A DNA stretch of 6,580 nucleotides, taken from contig CAYNHH010000044.1 of NCBI GenBank assembly GCA_964397085.1, forward strand, positions 1 through 6,580, written 5' to 3'. This stretch comes from CAILAD01 sp964397085. Lineage in GTDB: Bacteria; Patescibacteriota; Saccharimonadia; CAILAD01; BJGX01. How positions within the stretch are numbered: position 1 is the stretch's first letter; every line of letters starts with the position of its first letter. Shown piece by piece: positions 1 to 6,110 of this stretch. The notes under the pieces were generated by a model. The model was not told the DNA's origin. It did not search any database and saw only the letters and a list, made by a program, of their open reading frames with translations. The position numbers were made by a program, and so were the translations under genes.

Positions 1-141
1 CGAGAGTTTGTACTGATACTACGTAAGCTAGGTGTAAAGATTACGCCCGAGCGCGAAAACCTAGTGCATATTGCTGGTTTTGTTGCTCTTATTGCTTTGA
101 TGATAGTGATAAGTATTAGCGATATTGTTCGTTTGAGATAA
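1..141 (+). CDS. rseP: Site-2 protease RseP-like (M50 family) intramembrane metalloprotease, C-terminal end only
   Basis: The frame starting at base 1 is open for 46 codons and ends at TAA 139-141; the start lies outside the window. The visible tail has a charged stretch (about residues 14-20, ITPEREN) followed by one hydrophobic segment (about 23-43) ending in SDIVRL. This matches the usual C-terminus of M50 site-2 proteases of the RseP/RasP type, where a short loop with Glu/Arg is followed by the last membrane helix and a closing 'D-I-x-R-L'. Members of the family cleave single-pass membrane proteins, classically anti-sigma factors and remnant signal peptides, within the membrane. The HExxH zinc site, PDZ domain and LDG motif would lie upstream and are not visible, so the call rests on the tail alone. 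The next gene starts one base after this stop, so the two are probably co-translated. Another multi-pass membrane protein with a similar tail is possible. Confidence 0.6.
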   Translation, partial: REFVLILRKLGVKITPERENLVHIAGFVALIALMIVISISDIVRLR

Positions 142-142
142 T

Positions 143-877
143 ATGCGTAAAGATATTGCAATTGCTAGAGTGCCGTGGGGTGTGCGTGATGTGCTTAAAA
201 TGTTCTTGGCAACATTTATTATTCCATTGGCAATTTTTATTGTACTAATCGCGCTAAGTCACTTTGGAATTCTGCCCCAACTAGTTCGTGAGACTCTTAA
301 GAGTAATGATTTTGTTGTGAATCTTGGATTTGAACTAGCGGTAATCGTGGTAGAGATGAGCATGGTGGTGTGGCTCATGCGTAAATATAATTTGAGTCTT
401 GGTGACTTGGGTTTTCGTAAATTTTCTATCTGGAAAGCACTACTATATATATTTCTTGGCTTGATACTATTTAGTTTTTTTGTGGCCGGAGTATTCTTAC
501 TTGTTACGGTACTTTTACCGTCAGTAGATGTCAATCAGGCGCAAGACACAGGTTTTGAATTTGGACACAAAGGCATAGGCTTAGCGATTAGCTTTGTTGC
601 TACAGTGGTTGTGGCGCCAATACTTGAGGAAGTATATTTTAGAGGCTTGATCTTGCCCGCTGTGGCAAAGCGGTACGGATGGCTGCTGGGTGTACTTATA
701 TCAAGTGGGGTATTTGCAATTCTTCACATGCAAATAAATGTGATGATTTACACATTCTTACTTGGGATAGTATTGAGCTTTTTCTATATTCGACTCAAAA
801 GTATCATACCTGGGATATTTCTGCATATGATCAATAATCTCATGGCCTTTGTTGTACTTGCCGGCATAGTTAAGTAA
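143..877 (+). CDS. CPBP family (CAAX protease / Abi) glutamic-type intramembrane protease
   Basis: The product is a 244-residue polytopic membrane protein with hydrophobic segments at roughly 19-38, 62-78, 97-125, 145-162, 180-195, 198-215 and 225-243. Conserved CPBP motifs are present in order: EExxxR at E162-E163-V-Y-F-R167, FxxxH at F191-H195, and HxxxN at H228-N232. These are the catalytic and structural residues of the Rce1-like fold. Characterised relatives cleave prenylated CAAX proteins in eukaryotes or process and protect against peptides such as bacteriocins; the bacterial substrate cannot be predicted here. The ATG at 143 follows the preceding TAA by one base and has no good Shine-Dalgarno (only GAGA at 135-138), so translation probably depends on coupling to the upstream site-2 protease gene. 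The length is normal for the family and all motifs are intact. Family confidence is high; the biological role is unknown. Confidence 0.9.
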   Translation: MRKDIAIARVPWGVRDVLKMFLATFIIPLAIFIVLIALSHFGILPQLVRETLKSNDFVVNLGFELAVIVVEMSMVVWLMRKYNLSLGDLGFRKFSIWKALLYIFLGLILFSFFVAGVFLLVTVLLPSVDVNQAQDTGFEFGHKGIGLAISFVATVVVAPILEEVYFRGLILPAVAKRYGWLLGVLISSGVFAILHMQINVMIYTFLLGIVLSFFYIRLKSIIPGIFLHMINNLMAFVVLAGIVK

Positions 878-1000
878 GTCTCAAGCTTGGATATACAAAA
901 ACCTGTTTTGGTGTTAACTCTACGCTCTGTTTCAAATATTTTCGTTGCGACATCGCAAAACCACTAGCAACAGATCAATTGGCTTGTTACACTAGTAGTA
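878..1000 (+). other. Intergenic region between the CPBP protease gene and mreB
   Basis: This 123-bp gap is the natural boundary between the protease pair and the elongasome operon. It contains a small inverted repeat, TTGCG at 945-949 and CGCAA at 954-958 with an ACAT loop. That is too weak, and has no U-tract after it on the plus strand, to be called a terminator. The 3' end carries the mreB promoter. No open reading frame or RNA gene is evident. Confidence 0.6.
985..993 (+). promoter_or_regulatory. Extended -10 promoter for mreB, probably leaderless
   Basis: The sequence TGTTACACT has a TG dinucleotide one base before TACACT (988-993), an extended -10 element. The position of the -35, TAGCAA at 965-970 with a 17-bp spacer, matches TTGACA at only three of six bases, as is common when an extended -10 is present. 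The -10 ends 7 bases before the mreB ATG at 1001, so transcription should begin at about 1000-1001. No Shine-Dalgarno precedes that ATG, which agrees with a leaderless message. This is seen in sequence only; the transcription start is inferred. Confidence 0.5.
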
Positions 1001-2053
1001 ATGATTAATTCAATTTTGGGTAATTTTAGTCACGATATTGGTATTGACCTTGGTACGGCCAATACTTTGGTGTATGTAAAGGGTAAGGGCATTGTTATTA
1101 ATGAACCCTCAGTAGTAGCTATCAATACCAAGAACAAGCAGATATTGGCGATTGGCGATGAGGCCAAACGTATGGTAGGTAAGACACCGGCCAATATTGT
1201 TGCAACTCGACCCTTGGTAGATGGTGTGGTAAGTGACTTTGAAATTACTGAGCAAATGCTGAAATATTTTATTGAAAAAGTACATAAGGAATCGTTTGTG
1301 TTGTTTCCACGCCCACGAGTAGTGATTGGTATACCATCTGGTGTGACTGAGGTAGAAAAACGGGCTGTTGAAGATGCTGCTACCAATGCTGGTGCTCGCC
1401 AGGCATTCTTGATAGAAGAGCCTATGGCGGCCGCTGTGGGTAGTGAATTGCCTGTACATGATGCAGCTGGCTCAATGATAGTAGATATTGGTGGTGGTAC
1501 CTCAGAGGTGGCGGTGATAAGTCTTGGCGGTATTGTGTCTAGCCGGTCTATTCGTATTGCTGGCGATGAACTTACTGACGATATTATCGCTTACGCAAAA
1601 GAAGAGTTTAGTTTGCAAATCGGTGAAAGAACTGCAGAGACAATCAAAATTAATATAGGCTCAGCTGCTAAACTCGACAGAGTACTTGAAGCTCCAATAC
1701 GTGGTCGTGATATGATTACTGGCCTACCTAAAGAAATGACTATTGACTCTGATCAAGTACGAAAAGCATTGGCGCGGAGTGTGCGAGCAATTGTCGATGC
1801 CGTAAAGCATACTATCGAAGAAACTCCGCCAGAGTTACTCGCAGATATTATGGATAAAGGCGTGTACTTGGCAGGTGGCGGCGCACTACTACGTGGTCTT
1901 GATGTGTTGCTGGCAGCTCAGACAAAAATGCCGGTTCATGTGTCTGAAGATCCGTTGACTGCAGTTGTGCGTGGTACTGGAATGGTGCTCGAGGATCTTG
2001 ATAGCTTGAAAGATGTGCTTGTGACTACTCAATATGAGAAAGTTCCATACTAA
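1001..2053 (+). CDS. mreB: Rod shape-determining protein MreB (bacterial actin)
   Basis: The 350-residue product is a full-length MreB, the ATP-binding actin homologue that forms membrane-bound filaments and guides the elongasome during lateral wall synthesis. Actin-fold motifs are in order: phosphate-1 loop IDLGTANT (15-22), the IEEPMAAAVG segment (138-147) carrying the catalytic glutamate region, phosphate-2 loop VDIGGGTSEVAVIS (161-174), and the adenosine motif YLAGGGALLRGL (289-300). The N-terminal MINSILGNFS is about the length of the membrane-targeting extension of other MreBs, and it supports the ATG at 1001. A TTG at 1016 is an alternative but has no ribosome-binding site either. No Shine-Dalgarno is visible, and the promoter -10 lies 7 bases upstream. 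mreC follows after 20 bp. All motifs are intact, and mreC, mreD and PBP2 downstream distinguish it from Mbl or MreBH paralogues only by context. Confidence 0.97.
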   Translation: MINSILGNFSHDIGIDLGTANTLVYVKGKGIVINEPSVVAINTKNKQILAIGDEAKRMVGKTPANIVATRPLVDGVVSDFEITEQMLKYFIEKVHKESFVLFPRPRVVIGIPSGVTEVEKRAVEDAATNAGARQAFLIEEPMAAAVGSELPVHDAAGSMIVDIGGGTSEVAVISLGGIVSSRSIRIAGDELTDDIIAYAKEEFSLQIGERTAETIKINIGSAAKLDRVLEAPIRGRDMITGLPKEMTIDSDQVRKALARSVRAIVDAVKHTIEETPPELLADIMDKGVYLAGGGALLRGLDVLLAAQTKMPVHVSEDPLTAVVRGTGMVLEDLDSLKDVLVTTQYEKVPY

Positions 2054-2055
2054 TC

Positions 2056-2063
2056 AGGAGGTG
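2056..2063 (+). promoter_or_regulatory. Strong Shine-Dalgarno of mreC
   Basis: AGGAGGTG, a near-perfect complement of the 16S rRNA 3' end, lies 10 bases before the mreC ATG and just after the mreB stop. It fixes the mreC start at 2074. It also shows that this organism uses canonical Shine-Dalgarno initiation for genes inside transcripts, in contrast to mreB and lysS, which lack one. Confidence 0.85.
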
Positions 2064-2073
2064 TAGTTAGTCT

Positions 2074-2871
2074 ATGAGAAAACAACTGTTGGTTCCTATT
2101 GTGATTGTTTGCGCGATTGCTTTGGTTATCATCATTATGAAACTTACTGGTGTAATTTGGCCTTTTCGATTAGTTTCTGATCAAGTAGGCAATCCATTGG
2201 GTGCTGGTATAATTCGTGTTAGAAATACAATTAGTGATCAATATAAATTTCTGACCTCAATTACTGCCCTGAATAAAGAAAATAAGGACTTAAGGGTTGA
2301 AGATTTAAGCTTACGTCAACAGCTTAGTGCTCTTAAAGAAGCTGCGCGAGAGAATGATCTATTGAGAGCACAACTCAATTTTAATTCGCGTCTTAACTTT
2401 GAGCTGACACCGGCGAGAGTGGTGAGCGTTGACCCTGACAATACACGTCGCTTTATTACTATTGACCAAGGTAAGTCTAGCAATATCAAGAAGGGTCAAG
2501 CCGTAATGAGTAGCGGTGTACTTATTGGTACTATCGATGAGATCAATGATTTTAGCTCAAAAGTATTTTTAGTAAATGACCCAGAATTTCGAATTCGCGC
2601 AGTTGGCCAAGATGGAAGAGCTCAAGGTATTATACGTGGTCAAATTGGACAGGGCTATGTCTTTGAAAAGGTTGCTCAGGGTGAGACTTTGTCACAAGGT
2701 GAGCAAATTATCACTGCCGGGTCTGGTCTTGTACCACAAGGCATATTGATTGGCAGTGTTGAGGCTGTGAGTAGAGCAGATAATGCAATATTTCAGTCAG
2801 CTAGTGTGAAACCACTGGTTGATTTGAATTCTCTTGAGCTGGTATTTGTGGTGACAGGATTGCGACAATGA
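2074..2871 (+). CDS. mreC: Rod shape-determining protein MreC
   Basis: This is a 265-residue bitopic membrane protein that links cytoplasmic MreB filaments to the extracytoplasmic wall enzymes and activates PBP2. The order of parts is typical: a short basic N-terminus (MRKQ), one membrane helix (about 5-25), a coiled-coil region rich in Leu, Glu and Lys (about 60-104), and two beta-barrel subdomains. The beta part shows family hallmarks such as ARVVSVDPDN (114-123), ITIDQGKSSNIKKGQAV (128-144), GVLIGTIDEI (148-157) and ITAGSGLVPQGILIGSVEAV (213-232). It lacks the long C-terminal tail of proteobacterial MreC and is nearer the compact Gram-positive size. The start is set by a strong Shine-Dalgarno. 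Its TGA stop overlaps the mreD ATG as ATGA, so the two should be translationally coupled. Confidence 0.95.
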   Translation: MRKQLLVPIVIVCAIALVIIIMKLTGVIWPFRLVSDQVGNPLGAGIIRVRNTISDQYKFLTSITALNKENKDLRVEDLSLRQQLSALKEAARENDLLRAQLNFNSRLNFELTPARVVSVDPDNTRRFITIDQGKSSNIKKGQAVMSSGVLIGTIDEINDFSSKVFLVNDPEFRIRAVGQDGRAQGIIRGQIGQGYVFEKVAQGETLSQGEQIITAGSGLVPQGILIGSVEAVSRADNAIFQSASVKPLVDLNSLELVFVVTGLRQ

Positions 2872-3383
2872 AAACCGCTCTTTTTTGGTTGTTTTTGATA
2901 CTCTCTCTTATTTTGCAGATTTCTATTGGGCAAAACTTTGCATTTCTTACGGTAATTTTTCCACTATGTCTTGTGACTCTTGTTGTATTTTCTGCTTTTC
3001 TACCCACTGAACAATTGCTATATATGGCATTACTTAGTGGCGTTGTGCTTGACTCTGCAAGTGGGCGGTACTTTGGCTTAAATATATCATTTTTGTTGTT
3101 TGTAGTATTATTTTGTAAGCTGGTACTGCGGCTGGGCGAGAGGACACAGACCATGGCAGTTGTTGTATTGATGGCTGCTTTACTTGTAGTGCTGTATAAT
3201 TTTTTGCAGTTCGTGAGTGTTTTTTCAATCGATCACTTGTCTGAAGTGAGGAATTTTGGGTCACAATTATTACTGCAAGTTGGTTATTCTATAGTATGGG
3301 CATCATTAGTATATCTTATCTCTGTGTCAATAATGCGCTCGAAGATGAGTTTCAAAAAATCACGATCATGGGTACTAAAATAG
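2868..3383 (+). CDS. mreD: Rod shape-determining protein MreD
   Basis: This is a 171-residue, strongly hydrophobic protein with membrane segments at about 4-20, 24-43, 50-61, 70-88, 95-118 and 133-155 and a basic tail (RSKMSFKKSRS). The segment GVVLDSASGRYFGLN (58-72), with Asp62 and a following Gly, is the recognisable MreD motif; the rest diverges as usual for this family. MreD is the integral membrane partner of MreC and modulates activation of the RodA-PBP2 synthase. The ATG overlaps the mreC stop by 4 bases, with AGGA at 2856-2859 (spacing 8) inside mreC as ribosome-binding site. Its position between mreC and PBP2 is strong support for the call. Confidence 0.9.
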   Translation: MKTALFWLFLILSLILQISIGQNFAFLTVIFPLCLVTLVVFSAFLPTEQLLYMALLSGVVLDSASGRYFGLNISFLLFVVLFCKLVLRLGERTQTMAVVVLMAALLVVLYNFLQFVSVFSIDHLSEVRNFGSQLLLQVGYSIVWASLVYLISVSIMRSKMSFKKSRSWVLK

Positions 3384-3393
3384 GGTTTCAGAT

Positions 3394-5370
3394 ATGAATA
3401 TTTTTGGTGATTTTTATGATAGGGCGTATGGATTTCGTGTATCCAAAAAAGAACGTCGCATGCGTCAAAGTGAGGATTGGTCGGCAGCAATTATGGCTGG
3501 TAGTGATGAGAAGATCCAACTTGAAGACCCTATTCGCTCACCAATGTATTTTGTATTCGTCATAGTATTATTTGCTTTGGCGCTAGCACTACTTAGTCGT
3601 TTGGCTTATCTACAGATCATTACTGGCCGTCAAAATAGTTTGTTGGCAAGTGGTAATCGTGTGCGCACAACGGCTATTGCTGCACCAAGAGGTGCAATAT
3701 ATGATCGCAACGGGGTAATTCTTGCGAGAAATAACGCCCGCTTTGATCTTGACGTAATACCTGCGCAACTTCCATCAGACAAGACCAAACGTTCGCAAGG
3801 TTACACACTATTGGCTGAATTAACAGGCAAGTCAGCATCTGAAATACAGACTACGATTGAAGCTAAGGGTTTGCGCTATAGCCTGCCAGTCGTTGTTGCA
3901 GAAAATATATCTCGTGATCAAGCATTAAATATAGAAGAGCGACATAGTGATTTGGTGGGGTACACCGTAGATACTAATCCTGCTCGAGAATACCTTGATG
4001 GTGGTAGCTTGGCACCATTCTTGGGTTATATAGGTCGTATTTCCGCTGAGGAGTATCAAGAAAATCCTGATTACCGACCTGTTGATTCTATTGGTAAAAC
4101 AGGACTAGAAAAATCATATGAGGCAGATCTTCGTGGTAAATATGGAAAAGAACAAACTGAGGTAGACGCAACTGGTTTACCGATACGTTCTCTGGCGAGG
4201 ATAGAGCCTGAAGCTGGAGATAGTCTGATATTGAGTGTCGATAAAGGGCTAGAAGATCAGATGCAGTCCGTATTGAAGACTACTGTGGAAGGGGCTGGCA
4301 GTAAGGCCGGGGCAGCAATTGCAATTGACCCCAGAAATGGGCAAGTACTTGCGGCGGTAAACTACCCTACTTATGATGGCAACTTGTTTGCAAAAGGCAT
4401 TTCACAAACTCAATATGATGCACTTCTCAACGATCCAAGTAAGCCACTATTCAATCGTGTGGCTTCTGGTGGGTATCCTATTGGGTCGGTAATAAAGCCA
4501 TTCATCTCAATCGCCGCCCTTCAAGAAGGTGTTGTTAATGCAAATACGACTGTTCTGGATAAGGGCAAGATAGATGTCCCAAATCAATATAACCCCTCGA
4601 TAGTGTATACCTTCAAAGGTTGGAAGCCAGAAGGTCTTGGGGTAGTTAATGTTTTACGAGCACTCACCTGGAGCTCAGACATTTATTACTATACTGTTGG
4701 CGGCGGGTTTGAAAGTTTTAAGGGTTTAGGACCCAAAAAACTCACTGATTGGTACAAACGTTTTGGGTTTGGTTCTAATACTGGCTCTGATGTAGGGGGC
4801 GAAGCACCTGGATTTGTACCTACCCCTGATGCCAAAAAGAAATATTCGAATGAGCCTTGGTCTGTGGGTGATACTTATAATATTTCCATTGGACAAGGAG
4901 ACATGAGGGCTACACCACTGCAACTTGTAATGGCCACTGGGGCAATTGCAAATGGTGGTACACTTTTGAAGCCACACTTTGCTTCAGAAGTGCGTAACGA
5001 TCAAGGTGTTACTGTGCGAGTAATCTCACCTGAAGTAGTAATGGCAAATATTGCATCATCAGATAATATCCGACTAGTACAGCAAGGAATGGAAGGAGCG
5101 GTTGAATCTGGAACGGCTTGTTGTAGTATCAAGCGTGAAGTGCCAGTTAAGGTTGCTGGCAAGACCGGTACAGCTGAAACAAGTTCACAGGGCTTCGATG
5201 GTAAAAATCCACGTACAAAATCGCATGCTTGGTTTACTTCATATGCACCAGCTGACAATCCAAAGATCGCAATGGTTGTTCTTATTGAAAACTCCGGAGA
5301 AGGTGCTGAATTTGCTGTTCCTGCAAGTAAGGAAATATTGAAGTGGTATTTTAGTACGCCAAGAAATTAA
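3394..5370 (+). CDS. mrdA: Penicillin-binding protein 2 (class B elongasome transpeptidase)
   Basis: This 658-residue monofunctional DD-transpeptidase crosslinks new peptidoglycan in the lateral wall together with RodA and MreBCD. Parts in order are a cytoplasmic N-terminus of about 49 residues with a basic cluster (KKERRMR, 18-24), one membrane anchor (about 51-70), the class B pedestal/dimerisation domain starting near APRGAIYDRNG (97-107) and including IGKTGLEKSYE (233-243), and the transpeptidase domain from about 300. The active-site motifs are complete: SxxK at S365-V-I-K368 in YPIGSVIKP, SxD at S427-S-D429 (the PBP2-type variant of SxN), and KTG at K590-T-G592 in VAGKTGTAE. The PBP2-like segment SIGQGDMRATPLQL (498-511) is also present. 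The start follows mreD by 10 bp with a weak AGGG (3382-3385) overlapping the mreD stop. The N-terminus is longer than in E. coli PBP2. No rodA follows. Confidence 0.93.
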   Translation: MNIFGDFYDRAYGFRVSKKERRMRQSEDWSAAIMAGSDEKIQLEDPIRSPMYFVFVIVLFALALALLSRLAYLQIITGRQNSLLASGNRVRTTAIAAPRGAIYDRNGVILARNNARFDLDVIPAQLPSDKTKRSQGYTLLAELTGKSASEIQTTIEAKGLRYSLPVVVAENISRDQALNIEERHSDLVGYTVDTNPAREYLDGGSLAPFLGYIGRISAEEYQENPDYRPVDSIGKTGLEKSYEADLRGKYGKEQTEVDATGLPIRSLARIEPEAGDSLILSVDKGLEDQMQSVLKTTVEGAGSKAGAAIAIDPRNGQVLAAVNYPTYDGNLFAKGISQTQYDALLNDPSKPLFNRVASGGYPIGSVIKPFISIAALQEGVVNANTTVLDKGKIDVPNQYNPSIVYTFKGWKPEGLGVVNVLRALTWSSDIYYYTVGGGFESFKGLGPKKLTDWYKRFGFGSNTGSDVGGEAPGFVPTPDAKKKYSNEPWSVGDTYNISIGQGDMRATPLQLVMATGAIANGGTLLKPHFASEVRNDQGVTVRVISPEVVMANIASSDNIRLVQQGMEGAVESGTACCSIKREVPVKVAGKTGTAETSSQGFDGKNPRTKSHAWFTSYAPADNPKIAMVVLIENSGEGAEFAVPASKEILKWYFSTPRN

Positions 5371-5399
5371 ATTATAGAGTATTTTAGGGTCATATTTGC

Positions 5400-5428
5400 T
5401 TGACAGTCATAGGTGAATTTGAGAGAAT
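5400..5428 (+). promoter_or_regulatory. Probable greA promoter
   Basis: A perfect -35 hexamer TTGACA (5400-5405) is followed after 17 bp by GAGAAT (5423-5428), which matches the -10 consensus at four of six positions but lacks the initial T. Transcription would start near 5435, giving a leader of about 115 bases. An alternative -10, TATAAG at 5448-5453, has no matching -35 at normal spacing. The location directly upstream of greA supports the call, but the weak -10 keeps confidence moderate. Confidence 0.5.
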
Positions 5429-5530
5429 AAAAACAAACGACAGACAATATAAGTCTATCGCTCGAGACAGACCTAAACTCTTATGAACATACATATGAGG
5501 AGGGTCATTTTTCTTGGGAGGGATGATAAA

Positions 5531-5536
5531 AAGGAG
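5531..5536 (+). promoter_or_regulatory. Ribosome-binding site of greA
   Basis: AAGGAG lies 13 bases before the ATG at 5550, somewhat further than ideal. It supports the start that best matches the GreA family. A second run, AGGAGGG at 5498-5504, is well spaced (9 bases) from an in-frame TTG at 5514 and could drive a longer form. Confidence 0.6.
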
Positions 5537-5549
5537 ATACGGATACACT

Positions 5550-6011
5550 ATGACACAACAAGATTTTTATTTAACACCAGATGGTATCAAAGACCTACAA
5601 GCTGAGCTTGAAGATCTTACAAAGAATAAGCGCAAAGAAGTTGCCCGTGCGCTCAAAGAGGCAAAAGATTTTGGCGATCTTAGCGAAAATGCTAGTTGGG
5701 ATGATGCCAAAGATCGACAAGCTTTTATTGAAGGGAGAATTGCAGAAATCAATAACATTCTCAAGCACGCAAAACCTATGAAGAAAGGTAACGGAGAATC
5801 AGTAATTGTTGGCTCACAAGTGCATGTTGATTTAGATAACGGCAATCAAGTATTTCACATTGTGGGCAGTACCGAAGCTGATCCTGACACAGGAAAGATT
5901 TCTGACGAGTCACCTATTGGTAAGGCTCTACTCGGTAAAAAGGTAGGTGATATGGCTGATGTAGAAGTTCCAGCCGGGACAATTACTTATAAGATTACCA
6001 AGGTTGTTTAG
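5550..6011 (+). CDS. greA: Transcription elongation factor GreA
   Basis: The 153-residue product binds RNA polymerase in the secondary channel and stimulates cleavage of backtracked transcripts, rescuing stalled complexes. The N-terminal coiled coil (about 10-75) carries the tip motif FGDLSENASWDDAKD (41-55), with D43 and E46 in the places of the catalytic acidic residues of E. coli GreA (D41, E44), followed by FIEGRI (59-64). The C-terminal FKBP-like domain includes VGSQVHVDL (87-95) and the family signature SPIGKALLGKKVGD (121-134). The start at 5550 is chosen because the FYLTPDG N-terminus aligns with the family; in-frame TTG 5514 and ATG 5523 would add a basic extension (MIKRRYGYT) not usual in GreA. 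Length is close to the usual 155-160. The gene has its own promoter region and ends at a strong terminator. The acidic tip favours GreA over a Gre-like inhibitor. Confidence 0.95.
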   Translation: MTQQDFYLTPDGIKDLQAELEDLTKNKRKEVARALKEAKDFGDLSENASWDDAKDRQAFIEGRIAEINNILKHAKPMKKGNGESVIVGSQVHVDLDNGNQVFHIVGSTEADPDTGKISDESPIGKALLGKKVGDMADVEVPAGTITYKITKVV

Positions 6012-6031
6012 AACATTCTTGAAGACAGTAT

Positions 6032-6067
6032 AAAAAGCGCGCGCTTTTGATAATGGCGCGCTTTTTT
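6032..6067 (+). terminator. Intrinsic terminator after greA
   Basis: AAAAAGCGCGC (6032-6042) pairs perfectly over 11 bp with GCGCGCTTTTT (6056-6066) around a 13-base loop. A run of six T (6062-6067) follows the GC core. It begins 20 bases after the greA stop and ends just before the lysS promoter, so it should insulate the two genes. The left arm also lies within a separate perfect palindrome, which allows an alternative fold. Confidence 0.9.
6033..6048. repeat. 16-bp perfect palindrome inside the terminator
   Basis: AAAAGCGCGCGCTTTT equals its own reverse complement. Its left half is also the left arm of the larger terminator hairpin, so the RNA can pair the left arm either with the adjacent GCGCTTTT or with the distal GCGCGCTTTTTT. 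Because a hairpin needs a loop, the local fold would have a short stem. The palindrome could instead be a protein-binding site, though nothing else suggests this. Confidence 0.75.
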
Positions 6068-6072
6068 GCTCT

Positions 6073-6101
6073 TTGCAAGAAAACACTGAAGAAAGTATAA
6101 T
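6073..6101 (+). promoter_or_regulatory. Near-consensus lysS promoter, probably leaderless transcript
   Basis: TTGCAA (6073-6078) and a perfect TATAAT (6096-6101) are separated by exactly 17 bp. The -10 ends only 9 bases before the lysS ATG at 6111, so transcription should start at about 6108 (an A), leaving a leader of roughly 0-3 bases. The promoter sits directly after the greA terminator. This is the clearest promoter in the window. Confidence 0.8.
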
Positions 6102-6110
6102 GAAGAGACT

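Larger units (their letters stand above)
5371..5549 (+). other. Intergenic region and greA leader
   Basis: This 179-bp gap follows the PBP2 stop. I see no G+C hairpin with a U-tract after the stop, so read-through from the elongasome operon into greA is possible. The region holds the greA promoter, a direct repeat GACAGAC at 5439-5445 and 5466-5472, an imperfect repeat beginning AGGGTCAT at 5386 and 5501, and several purine-rich Shine-Dalgarno-like runs (AGGAGGG 5498-5504, GGGAGGG 5516-5522, AAGGAG 5531-5536). No tRNA or known riboswitch fold was recognised by eye. Confidence 0.6.

Noticed and set aside
945..958. Inverted repeat TTGCG-ACAT-CGCAA between the CPBP gene and mreB as a terminator
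   Set aside because: A 5-bp stem without a following U-tract on the plus strand is too weak; there is also no minus-strand gene it could serve.
1030..1459. Minus-strand open frames of about 116-118 codons opposite mreB
   Set aside because: They lie entirely inside the strongly conserved mreB gene, resemble no family and have no ribosome-binding sites; they are shadows of the coding strand.
2801..3490. Minus-strand open frames opposite mreC, mreD and the start of PBP2
   Set aside because: Their predicted products are low-complexity with no family features, and all overlap well-supported plus-strand genes.
5483..5605. Small 40-codon open frame starting ATG 5483 and overlapping the greA start in another frame
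   Set aside because: It has no Shine-Dalgarno, no recognisable protein features and runs into greA. Its content is explained by the purine-rich ribosome-binding region.
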